From Nitrososphaerota archaeon (GTDB lineage Archaea; Thermoproteota; Nitrososphaeria; Nitrososphaerales; Nitrosopumilaceae), in the NCBI GenBank assembly GCA_022562615.1, contig JADFOW010000004.1, forward strand, positions 1-58,598: a stretch of 58,598 nucleotides of DNA, written 5' to 3'. Shown in pieces: positions 8,537 through 17,214 of this stretch. Each line of letters opens with the position of its first letter. Positions within the stretch are counted from its first letter, which is position 1. The position numbers were made by a program, and so were the translations under genes. The notes under the pieces are model-generated. The model ran no database searches. It was not told the origin of the DNA and was given only the letters and a program-made list of their open reading frames with translations.

Positions 8537-9218
8537 GGTGTACTATTTCCTCTCCCGAAAGATCGTCTACTCGTTTATCTATTTCGGTTTCTTTGTTGAA
8601 TTGTTTTAGAATATTTTTGACGGTTTTTCGTCTATATGAGAAAATTTTGTTGATTGTTTGAATTAGATCTTTTGTCATGGTGTTTTTTTGGATTATTTTC
8701 AGAATTACGGAATCAACTTTTGGTGGAGGGGAAAAATTATTTTTTCCCACCTTGGATATATTCTTAATTTCAAAGGCATGGTTGGCAATAATGCTTATGG
8801 CTTTTCTCTTTTTAGATGAGTTGGAAAGTAGTTTATCAGCAAATTCTTTCTGAACCATTATTACACCATGAGAAAAAGAAGTTTGTGCAAGCCATTCTAT
8901 CGCATATTTACTCTTAGAGTAGGGGAGATTCGATACAAAAATAGAAAAGGAGTCTTTGTTCTTAAAACCATCACCTGATTTTAAGATGAGATTATCAATA
9001 TTAGAGAATGCAGATTTTGCGTTTCTAACAAGTTTTTCATCTACGTCAACTGAGATTACTTTAGTTGCTTTCTCACAAAGTAATGGAGTTAAGATTCCCA
9101 ATCCAGTTCCTAACTCAAATACAATATCTCCTTTCGTGATTTTGGCCACTGAAACAATTGATTTGGCAATTGAAGGTGAGTTAAGAAAGTGTTGTCCGAG
9201 GTGTTTTCGTTTTATCAT
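8511..9218 (-). CDS. rsmA: 16S rRNA dimethyladenosine transferase
   Basis: 235 residues. Begins with K-H-L-G-Q-H-F-L-N-S, then V-F-E-L-G-T-G-L-G-I-L-T (SAM motif I), V-D-V-D-E (motif II) and the catalytic F-V-S-N-L-P-Y-S (motif IV, about residue 115). It dimethylates the two adjacent adenines in the 3' terminal hairpin of 16S rRNA late in small-subunit assembly. Starts at ATG 9218 with a 4-nt overlap with the DUF655 gene, in the standard archaeal order. Confidence 0.93.
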   Translation of the reverse strand: MIKRKHLGQHFLNSPSIAKSIVSVAKITKGDIVFELGTGLGILTPLLCEKATKVISVDVDEKLVRNAKSAFSNIDNLILKSGDGFKNKDSFSIFVSNLPYSKSKYAIEWLAQTSFSHGVIMVQKEFADKLLSNSSKKRKAISIIANHAFEIKNISKVGKNNFSPPPKVDSVILKIIQKNTMTKDLIQTINKIFSYRRKTVKNILKQFNKETEIDKRVDDLSGEEIVHLANQILEE

Positions 9219-9781
9219 CTCTTTACAAAGAGATTCATTCTGCTTTCTCCCGTAATTTCTCCCATGATCCGTTCTGAGATATGTTTTATTGGGTCCTTAA
9301 ATCCGACTCGTTCCTGCAAGTCATCATAACTTTCAAATTTTTTTTTATCTCTTTCTTCTAGCATTATTTTCATGTATGTTTTTCCAATTCCTGGAATCAG
9401 TTCAAGGGCATGTATTCTTGGAGTTAAAGGTTGTGCGTTGTTAAGATAATCTACAAATCTTGATTCATTATCAGTAACAATTTTTTCAACAACTGTTGGT
9501 GTTTCAGTTTGGGCAGATGATGGGATTTTTCCATATTCCAATTTTCCCAAAACGGAAAGAACTTTTGTTCTACCTTCCTTCCCAATGTATACCTTTTCAC
9601 CAATTTCAAAAGTAGAGTTAGGAACACCGAGAATTTCTAAAATTGTTAGTCTTTCTTCTCCGATAGCAACAACGATTATTCCATCTCTTCCTCTAACCGT
9701 CATTGATTTTCCGTGAGGATTAAAATCTAAAACGTATGCATGTTCCTCATACTTTCTAGGTGATCGTTGTTCCCTATACAA
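9215..9781 (-). CDS. DUF655 family protein (helix-hairpin-helix, OB-like N-terminus)
   Basis: 188 residues. The N-terminal half (K-Y-E-E-H-A-Y-V-L-D-F, V-R-G-R-D-G, E-K-V-Y-I-G-K-E-G-R) is the DUF655 beta domain. The C-terminal part contains L-E-L-I-P-G-I-G-K-T-Y-M, a helix-hairpin-helix motif that typically contacts nucleic acid backbone. In archaea this gene sits between rpoF and rsmA, as here; an RNA-related role is inferred from that conserved context. TTG start, supported by the Shine-Dalgarno at 9790-9794. Confidence 0.88.
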   Translation of the reverse strand: MYREQRSPRKYEEHAYVLDFNPHGKSMTVRGRDGIIVVAIGEERLTILEILGVPNSTFEIGEKVYIGKEGRTKVLSVLGKLEYGKIPSSAQTETPTVVEKIVTDNESRFVDYLNNAQPLTPRIHALELIPGIGKTYMKIMLEERDKKKFESYDDLQERVGFKDPIKHISERIMGEITGESRMNLFVKR

Positions 9782-9789
9782 AATATAAT

Positions 9790-9794
9790 CCTCC
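9790..9794 (-). promoter_or_regulatory. Shine-Dalgarno deciding a TTG start
   Basis: GGAGG on the minus strand lies 8 nt upstream of the TTG at 9781, between rpoF and the DUF655 gene. It fixes the TTG as the initiator and shows that internal operon genes here use SD-led initiation. Confidence 0.75.
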
Positions 9795-9801
9795 GCGAAA
9801 A

Positions 9802-10128
9802 TTAAGAATGTCCCTTGATAATGCGGAGCATTTTTTCGAGAGTCTCAGCCAGAATAAGTTTTTTCCAACCAAATGTAAATGAACGTAGTTCTGCCAGACT
9901 TGTGGGTTTAATGTTAACAATTTCTACTGCTTCTTCTTCAGTTAAGTCACATTCTTTCATTAGTTGTTTTTTCATTTCCTTGGCATCTTTTGGATCAATG
10001 GTAACAAATTTTGAAACATAGTCATATGTCCAACGTTGAATTTGATCCATTTCCTCAGGGTCTACTTTTCCTAAAATTTCTTTAACTTCCGAAAGAGATA
10101 CAGGTTGATTCTTTTTTATTTCTTCCAT
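9802..10128 (-). CDS. rpoF: RNA polymerase subunit F (Rpb4)
   Basis: 108 residues from ATG 10128, one base after the L21e stop. An upstream in-frame ATG at 10158 would overlap L21e by 29 nt and add unconserved residues. Sequence features are the Rpb4 helices: P-V-S-L-S-E-V-K-E-I-L, Q-R-W-T-Y-D-Y-V-S-K-F, L-T-E-E-E-A-V-E-I-V-N and P-T-S-L-A-E-L-R-S-F. RpoF pairs with RpoE as the polymerase stalk, which binds nascent RNA and initiation factors such as TFE. Confidence 0.92.
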   Translation of the reverse strand: MEEIKKNQPVSLSEVKEILGKVDPEEMDQIQRWTYDYVSKFVTIDPKDAKEMKKQLMKECDLTEEEAVEIVNIKPTSLAELRSFTFGWKKLILAETLEKMLRIIKGHS

Positions 10129-10129
10129 A

Positions 10130-10429
10130 TCACACACCGAATGGTTTGATATGATCAAATCTAGTGATTAAGGTTTTTGTTTTATTGCCTAATTTCACAT
10201 GTAGTGTGACTGCACGTCTTCCCACATTAATGATTTTTCCGACTTTACCATGATATCGCCTGTGTGGTAACCCCTTATGCTGCCTAGGATCAATGATAAC
10301 AAGTGCCTGTTCACCCTCATGGTATTCTCTAAGTAAGAAAGATACTCCTCGTGGAGCCTTTTTTGTCATTACTTTTCTGGATTTGTGTCTAAATCCATAG
10401 GAATGACCAGAGGTTCTCTTAGTTGCCAT
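10130..10429 (-). CDS. rpl21e: 50S ribosomal protein L21e
   Basis: 99 residues, basic. Characteristic segments are S-H-G-like S-G-H-S-Y-G-F-R-H-K-S-R, Y-H-E-G-E-Q-A-L-V-I-I-D-P, G-L-P-H-R-R-Y-H-G-K-V-G and I-T-R-F-D-H-I. It is the first gene of the conserved five-gene operon with rpoF, DUF655, rsmA and the HemK-like gene. Confidence 0.95.
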   Translation of the reverse strand: MATKRTSGHSYGFRHKSRKVMTKKAPRGVSFLLREYHEGEQALVIIDPRQHKGLPHRRYHGKVGKIINVGRRAVTLHVKLGNKTKTLITRFDHIKPFGV

Positions 10430-10530
10430 ATCTGAGTTGAATCTTCAACGACCCTATTTTAACACTTTTCTTTGACAATAAAATACCTCATCATAATGAT
10501 GACAGATTTAGAGTTCCTTCCAGCAAAATT

Positions 10531-10638
10531 ATGAGTTTTGGAACTGAAGTGAAACATTGTGAAAAATGTGGTAAATTGTTAATTAGGGAAGATACCGAAA
10601 TGCAGTGGTTTTGTAATAATTGCAATTCGAAAAAGTAA
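10531..10638 (+). CDS. Tiny zinc-ribbon protein (35 aa)
   Basis: ATG at 10531 gives 35 residues with C-E-K-C-G-K-L-L and F-C-N-N-C-N, a complete four-Cys rubredoxin-like ribbon. It is divergent from L21e, whose start lies 102 nt away. The regular ribbon spacing makes it credible despite its size. Similar ribbons occur as N- or C-terminal modules of larger proteins; function unknown. Confidence 0.6.
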   Translation: MSFGTEVKHCEKCGKLLIREDTEMQWFCNNCNSKK

Positions 10639-10736
10639 AATTTAAATTTTTTGATGGTTGCTTTATTTGAAATTGGTTTGAAAATTTAGGAAATTTTTTG
10701 ATCTACGTTTATCTAATTCATATGAAAAAATATTTT

Positions 10737-11222
10737 ATGAGCACCAATAACCGCCCATCAATTGACGAAACAACTAATTTGTTTACCTCTGAATCAAGTA
10801 GGCTGCAAGATGTTATTAGCCATGCTTTAAAAAATTCTGAAAAATTATCCATATCTGAAATTATAGAAGTATATTATCAAGTAAGTAATGTCACATTACT
10901 TGTAAAATTTTTAAGACAAAAATTTAGAGATATAGAAAATACAGAGGAAAATGAGACTTTGTTGAAAAAGATACAAAAGATTGAAAAACTTATTGATGAA
11001 AAATTTAATGAAACTTTGCATCCTTTAGTAATTTCACAACTTAAAAAATCAATAGAAAATTCTAGGAAAAATCTGAAAGACATGAAAACAAATCAAGGCA
11101 CAAAAAGCAAAAATGAAATAGATAATCAGGCAAGGGTATACGAAGAATTACGTCAAACTATGAGTACAAAAGAATTTGTAATTCAATATAACAAGCTATT
11201 AGACAAGCCTATTGAGAATTAA
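10737..11222 (+). CDS. Hypothetical coiled-coil protein
   Basis: 161 residues from ATG 10737, chosen because a TATA-like GTTTATCT (10708-10715) lies about 27 nt upstream; ATG 10722 and TTG 10698 are in-frame alternatives. The protein is highly charged and helical, with Lys/Glu-rich heptads from about residue 60 to 130 (K-K-I-Q-K-I-E-K-L-I-D-E-K-F). No catalytic motif or known family recognised. Confidence 0.6.
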   Translation: MSTNNRPSIDETTNLFTSESSRLQDVISHALKNSEKLSISEIIEVYYQVSNVTLLVKFLRQKFRDIENTEENETLLKKIQKIEKLIDEKFNETLHPLVISQLKKSIENSRKNLKDMKTNQGTKSKNEIDNQARVYEELRQTMSTKEFVIQYNKLLDKPIEN

Positions 11223-11276
11223 CGAATTGATTGTTTTACAATGAGTTTATCAATCCCTTTTTGAGAACTTTTTACA

Positions 11277-12116
11277 ATGATTGAAAATATGGCTAAGAAT
11301 TTAGGCCAGTTAAAACACGATTTTTCAAGAGTCTATGAGGGAAATAGCCACATTCAGGAGGTAATACCACTTTCAAAATCAGATACTTTTCCTCTTGATG
11401 AAAACCACTTGGAGATGCTTCACAGTTTTGCAAAAAAAAACCCAATCTACTATAATTCATATGAACAGGATATTGGCAAAATTCCATGTATAGTTTATGA
11501 GGGAGACATTAACGAATATTGGTTAAACAGTATCACTCAGGCCTCAAGTTATCAGCCCTTTTATCCAACATGGATACTTTCGGCATATATCATTGCATTA
11601 GTTGCAAAAAATCTTGATTATAATGAAGTTCTAGATATTGGTTCAGGAGATGGACGTATTGCTTATTGTGCAAAAATATTAGATTTAGAAACATATTCAA
11701 TTGAAATTGATGAAACGCTTGTAGATTTACAAAAATTAATTTCTTTTTCAACCAAAATTGATTTTAATCCAAATTGTGCTAATGCAGTAGAATTTGATTA
11801 TTCAGGTCTGAAATTACAACATCCAGTATTTTTTATTGGAGGTCTCCCTCAAATGGGAGGTGACATTTTAGCTAGTAGTATTATTGAAAAAATAAATAAA
11901 ATTCCTTATCTTGAAAAAAACACAGGTATGACATTTACTGGAACTTATTCTAAAAAGTATTTTTCTGGCAATATGTCTGCAAAAATGTCAGAGGGTGGAT
12001 GGAGATCAATTATTGACAAAAATGATTTGATGATAATCAAGACATTAACTTTACCTACTGTATGGACATTTGATCAGCCGGTAGATACTCCATACATCTT
12101 TACAAAATTCAATTAA
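11277..12116 (+). CDS. Methyltransferase-like protein of unknown substrate
   Basis: 279 residues. Residues 117-126 read E-V-L-D-I-G-S-G-D-G, a SAM-binding motif I, followed by an acidic strand-2 end (S-I-E-I-D-E, about 143). The region after motif I is shorter than usual and motif IV is weak (F-F-I-G-G-L-P-Q), so activity is uncertain. The N-terminal 110 residues do not match a domain I know. It lies 54 nt after the coiled-coil gene on the same strand. Confidence 0.65.
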   Translation: MIENMAKNLGQLKHDFSRVYEGNSHIQEVIPLSKSDTFPLDENHLEMLHSFAKKNPIYYNSYEQDIGKIPCIVYEGDINEYWLNSITQASSYQPFYPTWILSAYIIALVAKNLDYNEVLDIGSGDGRIAYCAKILDLETYSIEIDETLVDLQKLISFSTKIDFNPNCANAVEFDYSGLKLQHPVFFIGGLPQMGGDILASSIIEKINKIPYLEKNTGMTFTGTYSKKYFSGNMSAKMSEGGWRSIIDKNDLMIIKTLTLPTVWTFDQPVDTPYIFTKFN

Positions 12117-12158
12117 ATTATTTACTAAGATAATTTAAGAGTACAAGGAAAAAAATCC

Positions 12159-13337
12159 CTATACATCTGTTGGGACTGAATCACTAAACTTTTCATCAAG
12201 TGCTTCTGAGAGAGCCAATACCTCAGGTGTTTCAACTGTTGCTTGTTCAGGTCCATCAGTGGTTGTTATCTCAGGTGTCTCAACTGCTGGTACTTTAACT
12301 GTCTCTTCTGATGCAGTCTTTTTTGTTGGCTTTTCGGTCTCTTTTTTTGCAGCAGTCTTTTTGGTTTTCTTTTCTGTATCTTCTGGATCTACTACTCCTG
12401 CTTCACCCAAAGCAAAAATTACCTCTTCTTCTGGGTGATGAGGACTATCCACCATTCGTGCAATCCTCTTTTTGCCTGATTTCTTGAAGTAAATTCTATA
12501 GGTACTTGTGTGTGCGACTACATTACCTCCTATTGGACGGATTGGATCTCCAAAGAAGACATCAGGAGACGTCATGACTTGATTGGTCATAAGCGCAGCA
12601 CAGTTGTAAGTTTCTGCAATCCTAGATAACAGATGAACAAAATGATTTAGTTTTTGTTGTCTGCTTGCTAGTGTTCCTCTTCCTAAATATTCAGCACGGA
12701 ACAATCCAACTGCAGAATCTACAATAATTAATTTGATATTATTTTCTTTAATTAGAGGACCAACTTCTTCAAGAATTAATGTCTGATGTGCACTGTTGTA
12801 TGCACGTGCAACGATGATATTATCAAGAACTTTTTGTGGATCCATATCATTTGTATTTGCAATTGATACAATTCTTTCAGGTCTGAAAGTGTTTTCAGTA
12901 TCAATGTATATGACTCCACCTTCTAACCCACCTTCTTCTTTTGATTTTTGAACTTGAACACACATAGTAAGACATAGCTGTGTCTTTCCACATCCAAACT
13001 CACCATAAACTTCAGTTAGTGCTTGTGTTTCAATGCCACCATCAAATAACGTATCTAAACAATTGGTACCAGTTGTAATTTTGCCAATATCTTGTCTTCG
13101 CTTGTAGATTTCACTAGCGCTGACAAAGTCTTTTGAAATTAATCCGCCCTCAACTAAGTGTTGACGTGCTTTGTCGACAATTTTTTCTGTAGTATCTTTC
13201 CCCATTCCAGTTATTTCTGAAATTTCTACTGGGCCTCTAACAATGAGATCCATAATATTATGAATACCTGCATCGGCTAATTTTTTTGTGGATACAGGTC
13301 CTACACCTGATAAACTATCTAATCTTAAATCTTCCAT
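12159..13337 (-). CDS. radA: DNA repair and recombination protein RadA
   Basis: 392 residues. Helix-hairpin-helix N-terminal domain (G-V-G-P-V-S-T-K-K-L, about 11-20), polymerisation motif F-V-S-A (71-74), Walker A G-E-F-G-C-G-K-T-Q (112-120), Walker B L-I-I-V-D-S (203-208), L2 region M-T-N-Q-V-M (250-255) and R-P-I-G-G-N-V-V-A-H. It forms filaments on single-stranded DNA for strand exchange. After about residue 318 there is a 75-residue T/K/E/P-rich tail that is not part of the recombinase core. The TATA box 13361-13368 implies a leaderless mRNA. Confidence 0.95.
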   Translation of the reverse strand: MEDLRLDSLSGVGPVSTKKLADAGIHNIMDLIVRGPVEISEITGMGKDTTEKIVDKARQHLVEGGLISKDFVSASEIYKRRQDIGKITTGTNCLDTLFDGGIETQALTEVYGEFGCGKTQLCLTMCVQVQKSKEEGGLEGGVIYIDTENTFRPERIVSIANTNDMDPQKVLDNIIVARAYNSAHQTLILEEVGPLIKENNIKLIIVDSAVGLFRAEYLGRGTLASRQQKLNHFVHLLSRIAETYNCAALMTNQVMTSPDVFFGDPIRPIGGNVVAHTSTYRIYFKKSGKKRIARMVDSPHHPEEEVIFALGEAGVVDPEDTEKKTKKTAAKKETEKPTKKTASEETVKVPAVETPEITTTDGPEQATVETPEVLALSEALDEKFSDSVPTDV

Positions 13338-13340
13338 GCG

Positions 13341-13368
13341 GTACAGTACGGTATAGCACTTATAAAAT
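13341..13368 (-). promoter_or_regulatory. radA promoter with palindrome at the transcription start
   Basis: On the minus strand the TATA box ATTTTATA (13368-13361) is centred about 27 nt before the radA ATG. Between them sits the odd palindrome GTACAGTAC (13341-13349), partly repeated as GGTA at 13350-13353. Its position over the presumed start site would suit a repressor site; this is inferred. Confidence 0.5.
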
Positions 13369-13420
13369 CATTCTTTGAAGAGACACCCACTGTGACGCAG
13401 CTTAAACTAATGAAGAAGGT

Positions 13421-13603
13421 TTATCGTCTCTTTCTTCTTTGACCTGGTTTGTTTTGTCCTGGAAATCTTCCCAGCACGAATCTTTTTCTAAAGTTGCTTT
13501 TGTTTCTAAGACTAGAATTTGTACCTGTAATTTTTCGTCCTTCAACTTTAGGGGTTTGACCTCTAACTTTGCCTGCTTTTGTAAGCGAACCGTGAGTTGC
13601 CAT
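13421..13603 (-). CDS. rps30e: 30S ribosomal protein S30e
   Basis: 60 residues, extremely basic, with the S30e pattern H-G-S-L-T-K-A-G-K-V-R-G-Q-T-P-K-V, then K-S-N-F-R-K-R-F-V and a C-terminal R-R-K-R-R. It is a small-subunit protein fused to a ubiquitin-like domain in many eukaryotes but stand-alone in archaea. It lies 39 nt downstream of the radical SAM gene. Confidence 0.93.
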   Translation of the reverse strand: MATHGSLTKAGKVRGQTPKVEGRKITGTNSSLRNKSNFRKRFVLGRFPGQNKPGQRRKRR

Positions 13604-13642
13604 GATTAACCCTCGTATTTATGGAATTTATGTATTTGGAAT

Positions 13643-15367
13643 TTACCAGTATTTGGTTTTAATTTTCTCTATGACTAATTCATGTTCTGGGCTTTTTCTT
13701 CTAGCATATTTTTCCATAGCACTTAGTGGAATACCACCAAGGGTTCTTGCTAATGCATTAAAGAAGAATCTTTGAGGACCCTTAGCTCCTGTTTTAATCA
13801 TGAATTTTTTAATGCCATATTTGAAATTATGTTGCCAAGTTTTGTATAATACCCCCAATTGTGCCGGGGACATTTCACTTCCAATGTTGAAGAACTCTGA
13901 TTTTTCTAGTAATCCTATTGGAACAAATGTTAAAGCAGTAGCTGTAAACATTGACTCTGGTTGTTCATGTTCTAATTCACTTATAAGACGAATTGTATCC
14001 CACGAATCTTCTGGAGTTTCATCATTATCTAAACCCATAATCAAAGTAAACGCAGGAATCCAATAGTCTTTATTTAATACCTTGACACTTTCTTTTACTA
14101 CCCAATGCCATTCTTCAGGCGAATAGGGCGCAAGTTTTCTGTCTGCATACTTTTCAATTAATCTCAAGCTACCCGTTTCTAACCCAGCCTGTATTCCAAT
14201 CACGTTATCTGGACCAGATTTGATAATTTTAGATAGATTTGGAATTAGTTTTTCATCTGCAATGGCACCAGCTAGGGTGCCATGAGTTGGATTAGTATGT
14301 TTCACTTTCGTTGACATGATTGCAGTGAAGAGTTCCTCAAGTGCTTCACGGTTTGGTTCCATTCCTTTTGTAGTTCTTGGATCCATTCCATAGACAAAGA
14401 TATCATCACTGTGTATCCAAGCAGAAGTAGCACCACCTTTTTTCATGTTTACTTCAATTTCTCTCTTAACTTTTTCTGGGGGATAGTATCTTAATGATCT
14501 TAAAGTTACATCGCAAAATTTACAACCTCTTCCACACCCTCGCATTACCTCGACCATTCCATGCATACTTGGTTCAATGATATCTGGAATTTCTTCAATG
14601 TCTGGTCTGTCCCAGAAATTAACAAATCTTGCGTGAATTTTTTTTTCGTTTCTTTCAAATTCTTTAATGTTTACTTTGAAATCACTTCGTTTTCTGAAAG
14701 GATCCATGTTTTCAAAATCGCCGTTAATCAAATATCTGAAGAATCTACCAGCATGTCCATCTATTTCTGGAGCAATGCCTCCTAGCTCTCCTTCTAAAAT
14801 AGCATAAATTCCAAATTCTTCAATTTTTTCAGGATCATAATTATATTGCCAAGTGCCAGATCCGCCTGAAATTACTTTAGCTTTACTTCCGGTTTTTTGT
14901 TTAGCAGTCTTTATTCTATGGTGTAATTCTGTGTTGTATAATTCATCATATGAAATTTGTTTTCTACCATAAGTAAAGGTCATGGTTACAGGACCCATGC
15001 CAAGGGGATCCATTTCATACGTTCCAACTACTTGAGTTTCGGGACCTATGAATTTTTCAATATGGTCAGGATGAGCAACAACGACTTCATCTCTTCGAAA
15101 ACCATCTCTAAGCAATCCTGCTTCTAATTTTCTTAATCCGTAAGGGGCATAATTTGCAACACCGTTGGTGTGAGGAATATAATTACAGATAAAGTCAAAG
15201 AGAATTTTTGGGGTCACTTGATTTTTAAGAATTTTGTACCAAAAGCTGTTTTTATTTCGGTGAGGATCAATTGCTGGCGCACACCCAAAAAAGGTAGCCA
15301 AAGATAAACCACGATATGTGGACATTAGAGTCCTATCTGCTGTTAAAACAATTTTTGGGCTACCCAT
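13643..15367 (-). CDS. Radical SAM protein with N-terminal B12-binding-like region
   Basis: 574 residues. The 4Fe-4S motif is R-G-C-G-R-G-C-K-F-C-D-V, with Cys 278, 282 and 285. Residues 1-200 resemble the cobalamin-binding/UPF0313-type N-terminal domain (V-I-S-G-G-S-G-T-W and I-L-E-G-E-L-G-G). The SPASM-free radical SAM core continues with S-D-D-I-F-V-Y-G, I-Q-A-G-L-E-T-G-S and P-A-F-T-L-I-M-G-L. A methylthio- or methyltransferase-type reaction is possible, but the substrate cannot be read from sequence. The start ATG is divergent from nothing nearby; S30e follows. Confidence 0.8.
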   Translation of the reverse strand: MGSPKIVLTADRTLMSTYRGLSLATFFGCAPAIDPHRNKNSFWYKILKNQVTPKILFDFICNYIPHTNGVANYAPYGLRKLEAGLLRDGFRRDEVVVAHPDHIEKFIGPETQVVGTYEMDPLGMGPVTMTFTYGRKQISYDELYNTELHHRIKTAKQKTGSKAKVISGGSGTWQYNYDPEKIEEFGIYAILEGELGGIAPEIDGHAGRFFRYLINGDFENMDPFRKRSDFKVNIKEFERNEKKIHARFVNFWDRPDIEEIPDIIEPSMHGMVEVMRGCGRGCKFCDVTLRSLRYYPPEKVKREIEVNMKKGGATSAWIHSDDIFVYGMDPRTTKGMEPNREALEELFTAIMSTKVKHTNPTHGTLAGAIADEKLIPNLSKIIKSGPDNVIGIQAGLETGSLRLIEKYADRKLAPYSPEEWHWVVKESVKVLNKDYWIPAFTLIMGLDNDETPEDSWDTIRLISELEHEQPESMFTATALTFVPIGLLEKSEFFNIGSEMSPAQLGVLYKTWQHNFKYGIKKFMIKTGAKGPQRFFFNALARTLGGIPLSAMEKYARRKSPEHELVIEKIKTKYW

Positions 15368-15418
15368 TACCTTTAAGGCAATAATTTCGTGATTTATTTT
15401 AAACCTTGCTGGTTTAGC

Positions 15419-16231
15419 TTAATATTTTTCTAAAATTCCAGCCTTATTTCTGTAAAAGTATCCAAATTCTTTATTAGACAAAAGATGATCGCCATCAAAA
15501 ACAGTGCCATCTCTACAAACTAAATCTTCACCAACACAGCAACTTCCACAAATTCCCACGCCGCATTTCATCATACGCTCAAGACTCGCTTGGACAAACA
15601 ATCCCTTTGAATGGGCAAGTTGGACTGTCTTGAACATCATTATTTCAGGACCACAAGTATATACCGCATCAAATCCGCTTTGGTTGACCAATTTTTCAAC
15701 CATGTCAGTAACCAAGCCCCTTTCTCCATAAGATCCATCATCAGTTGTTACAATGACGTCATGTGGATTATTTTTCAACAAATTGTTGGCTAAATCTTCG
15801 AAAAAGATTTCACCTTTTGATTTTGCTCCAATTAAGAAGGTTACATTATCAGTTGGTTCTACAAAAGTCAGTAATCTCATCATTGGGACAAGACCCGTTC
15901 CACCACCAACAAGCAAAAGTTTTCCGCGTTTCAAATCAAATGAATTACCATATGGACCTCTTATCCCAATTGGTTGTCCCACATTAAGATTAAACAGACC
16001 AGTTGATGCAGGTCCATGTTTTCTGACGGTAAAGGCTGCTTTTCCTTTTTCTTGAGATATCATTATACTCATTGGTAACTCGTTGATTCCAGGAATCCAT
16101 ACCATAGCAAATTGTCCAGGTAGGACATTTGACATTATTTCGTCAGAGAACACTAAAGTTCTAACAGTTGGAGTTTCATCGATTACCTTTTCGATTTTAC
16201 AAATTGTGGTATAATTATGATTTCTTTGCAA
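15419..16231 (-). CDS. pyrK: Dihydroorotate dehydrogenase electron-transfer subunit
   Basis: 270 residues. FAD/NAD-binding reductase fold: F-A-M-V-W-I-P-G, G-P-Y-G-N-S-F near 93, L-L-V-G-G-G-T-G-L-V-P near 106, Y-T-C-G-P-E-I-M near 191. A C-terminal 2Fe-2S site uses Cys 223, 228, 231 and 239 (C-G-V-G-I-C-G-S-C). PyrK passes electrons from PyrD (class 1B) to NAD. The TTG start at 16231 overlaps pyrD by 17 nt, so expression is coupled. Confidence 0.92.
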   Translation of the reverse strand: MQRNHNYTTICKIEKVIDETPTVRTLVFSDEIMSNVLPGQFAMVWIPGINELPMSIMISQEKGKAAFTVRKHGPASTGLFNLNVGQPIGIRGPYGNSFDLKRGKLLLVGGGTGLVPMMRLLTFVEPTDNVTFLIGAKSKGEIFFEDLANNLLKNNPHDVIVTTDDGSYGERGLVTDMVEKLVNQSGFDAVYTCGPEIMMFKTVQLAHSKGLFVQASLERMMKCGVGICGSCCVGEDLVCRDGTVFDGDHLLSNKEFGYFYRNKAGILEKY

Positions 16232-17126
16232 GTCCCACTATCTCCTCAATCCTGGAAATACTCTTTTTTTCCATGTATTGCAATATTCCATTATTGATTT
16301 CCTTGAAAACATCAATCCATCTATCTCCAACTGCACTTCCAACCTGAATTGCAGATGCTCCCGCTAGGAAAAATTCAATGGCATCTTTCCAAGTAGATAT
16401 ACCTCCGCATCCAATTATAGGGATGTTGTATTTTGATGAAATTTCATAAACACAACGAAGGGCAATTGTTTTAATTGGTGTTCCAGAAAGTCCACCAAAT
16501 TTATTGCTTAAGATAGGTTGTTGAGTTTCCACATCAATTGCCATTGCTCTAACTGTATTAATTGCAGTTATTGCATCAATTCCAGAATCTATGGCTGTAC
16601 CTACTGTATCTAGATAATGTGTAGTTCCCAAACCAACCTTTGCAATTACTGGAATATTTGTAGATTTTTTTACAATCCTCACAATTTTTTTGACCAATTC
16701 CGGATCATCTCCAACTTCTAAACCTACTTTTGCCACATGAGGACATGATAAGTTTAATTCGAAACCTGCAACTTTGCAATTAACAAACTCCTTTACCATC
16801 AATTCAAAATCTTCAGGGATTGAACCAACTAGACTAACAATTATTGGAATGTCTCTATTAGGTTCTATCATTTTTGCAAAAGTGGGTGCCCCAGGATTTG
16901 AAAGACCTATCGCATTTAACCATCCACCTCCATTTACGCTGAAAATAGTTGGATTTGGGTATCCCTCCCATGGTTCCTTACTAATAGACTTGGTAACTAT
17001 TGCTCCAGCTCCAGAGCGGTAAAGTCTATTAAAAACATCTAAAGAAATACCTAAAATTCCAGACGCGAGCATAACTGGACGTTCTAGATGAATTTGACCC
17101 ACTGAAGTAGCTAAACTGGCTTCCAC
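16215..17126 (-). CDS. pyrD: Dihydroorotate dehydrogenase, class 1B catalytic subunit
   Basis: 303 residues, an FMN TIM barrel. N-L-S-C-P-H-V-A carries the catalytic Cys typical of class 1 enzymes. V-I-A-K-V-G-L, N-T-V-R-A-M-A-I-D, G-C-G-G-I-S-T-W and A-I-Q-V-G-S-A are FMN/phosphate motifs. It oxidises dihydroorotate to orotate in pyrimidine synthesis. First gene of the pyrD-pyrK pair; pyrF is elsewhere in the window (38914). Confidence 0.93.
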   Translation of the reverse strand: MEASLATSVGQIHLERPVMLASGILGISLDVFNRLYRSGAGAIVTKSISKEPWEGYPNPTIFSVNGGGWLNAIGLSNPGAPTFAKMIEPNRDIPIIVSLVGSIPEDFELMVKEFVNCKVAGFELNLSCPHVAKVGLEVGDDPELVKKIVRIVKKSTNIPVIAKVGLGTTHYLDTVGTAIDSGIDAITAINTVRAMAIDVETQQPILSNKFGGLSGTPIKTIALRCVYEISSKYNIPIIGCGGISTWKDAIEFFLAGASAIQVGSAVGDRWIDVFKEINNGILQYMEKKSISRIEEIVGLAKKS

Positions 17127-17183
17127 TTTGGATCATACATGTAGATTCGAATATAACAGTTGAGTCGGATCTTATCTGTTACC

Positions 17184-17192
17184 TTTTTTAAA
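17184..17192 (+). promoter_or_regulatory. TATA box for nop5
   Basis: TTTTTTAAA centred 27 nt before ATG 17215. It places GTG 17194 and TTG 17200 upstream of the expected transcription start, so the ATG is the likely initiator on a leaderless mRNA. Confidence 0.7.
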
Positions 17193-17214
17193 GGTGACCT
17201 TGAATCAACTATTC

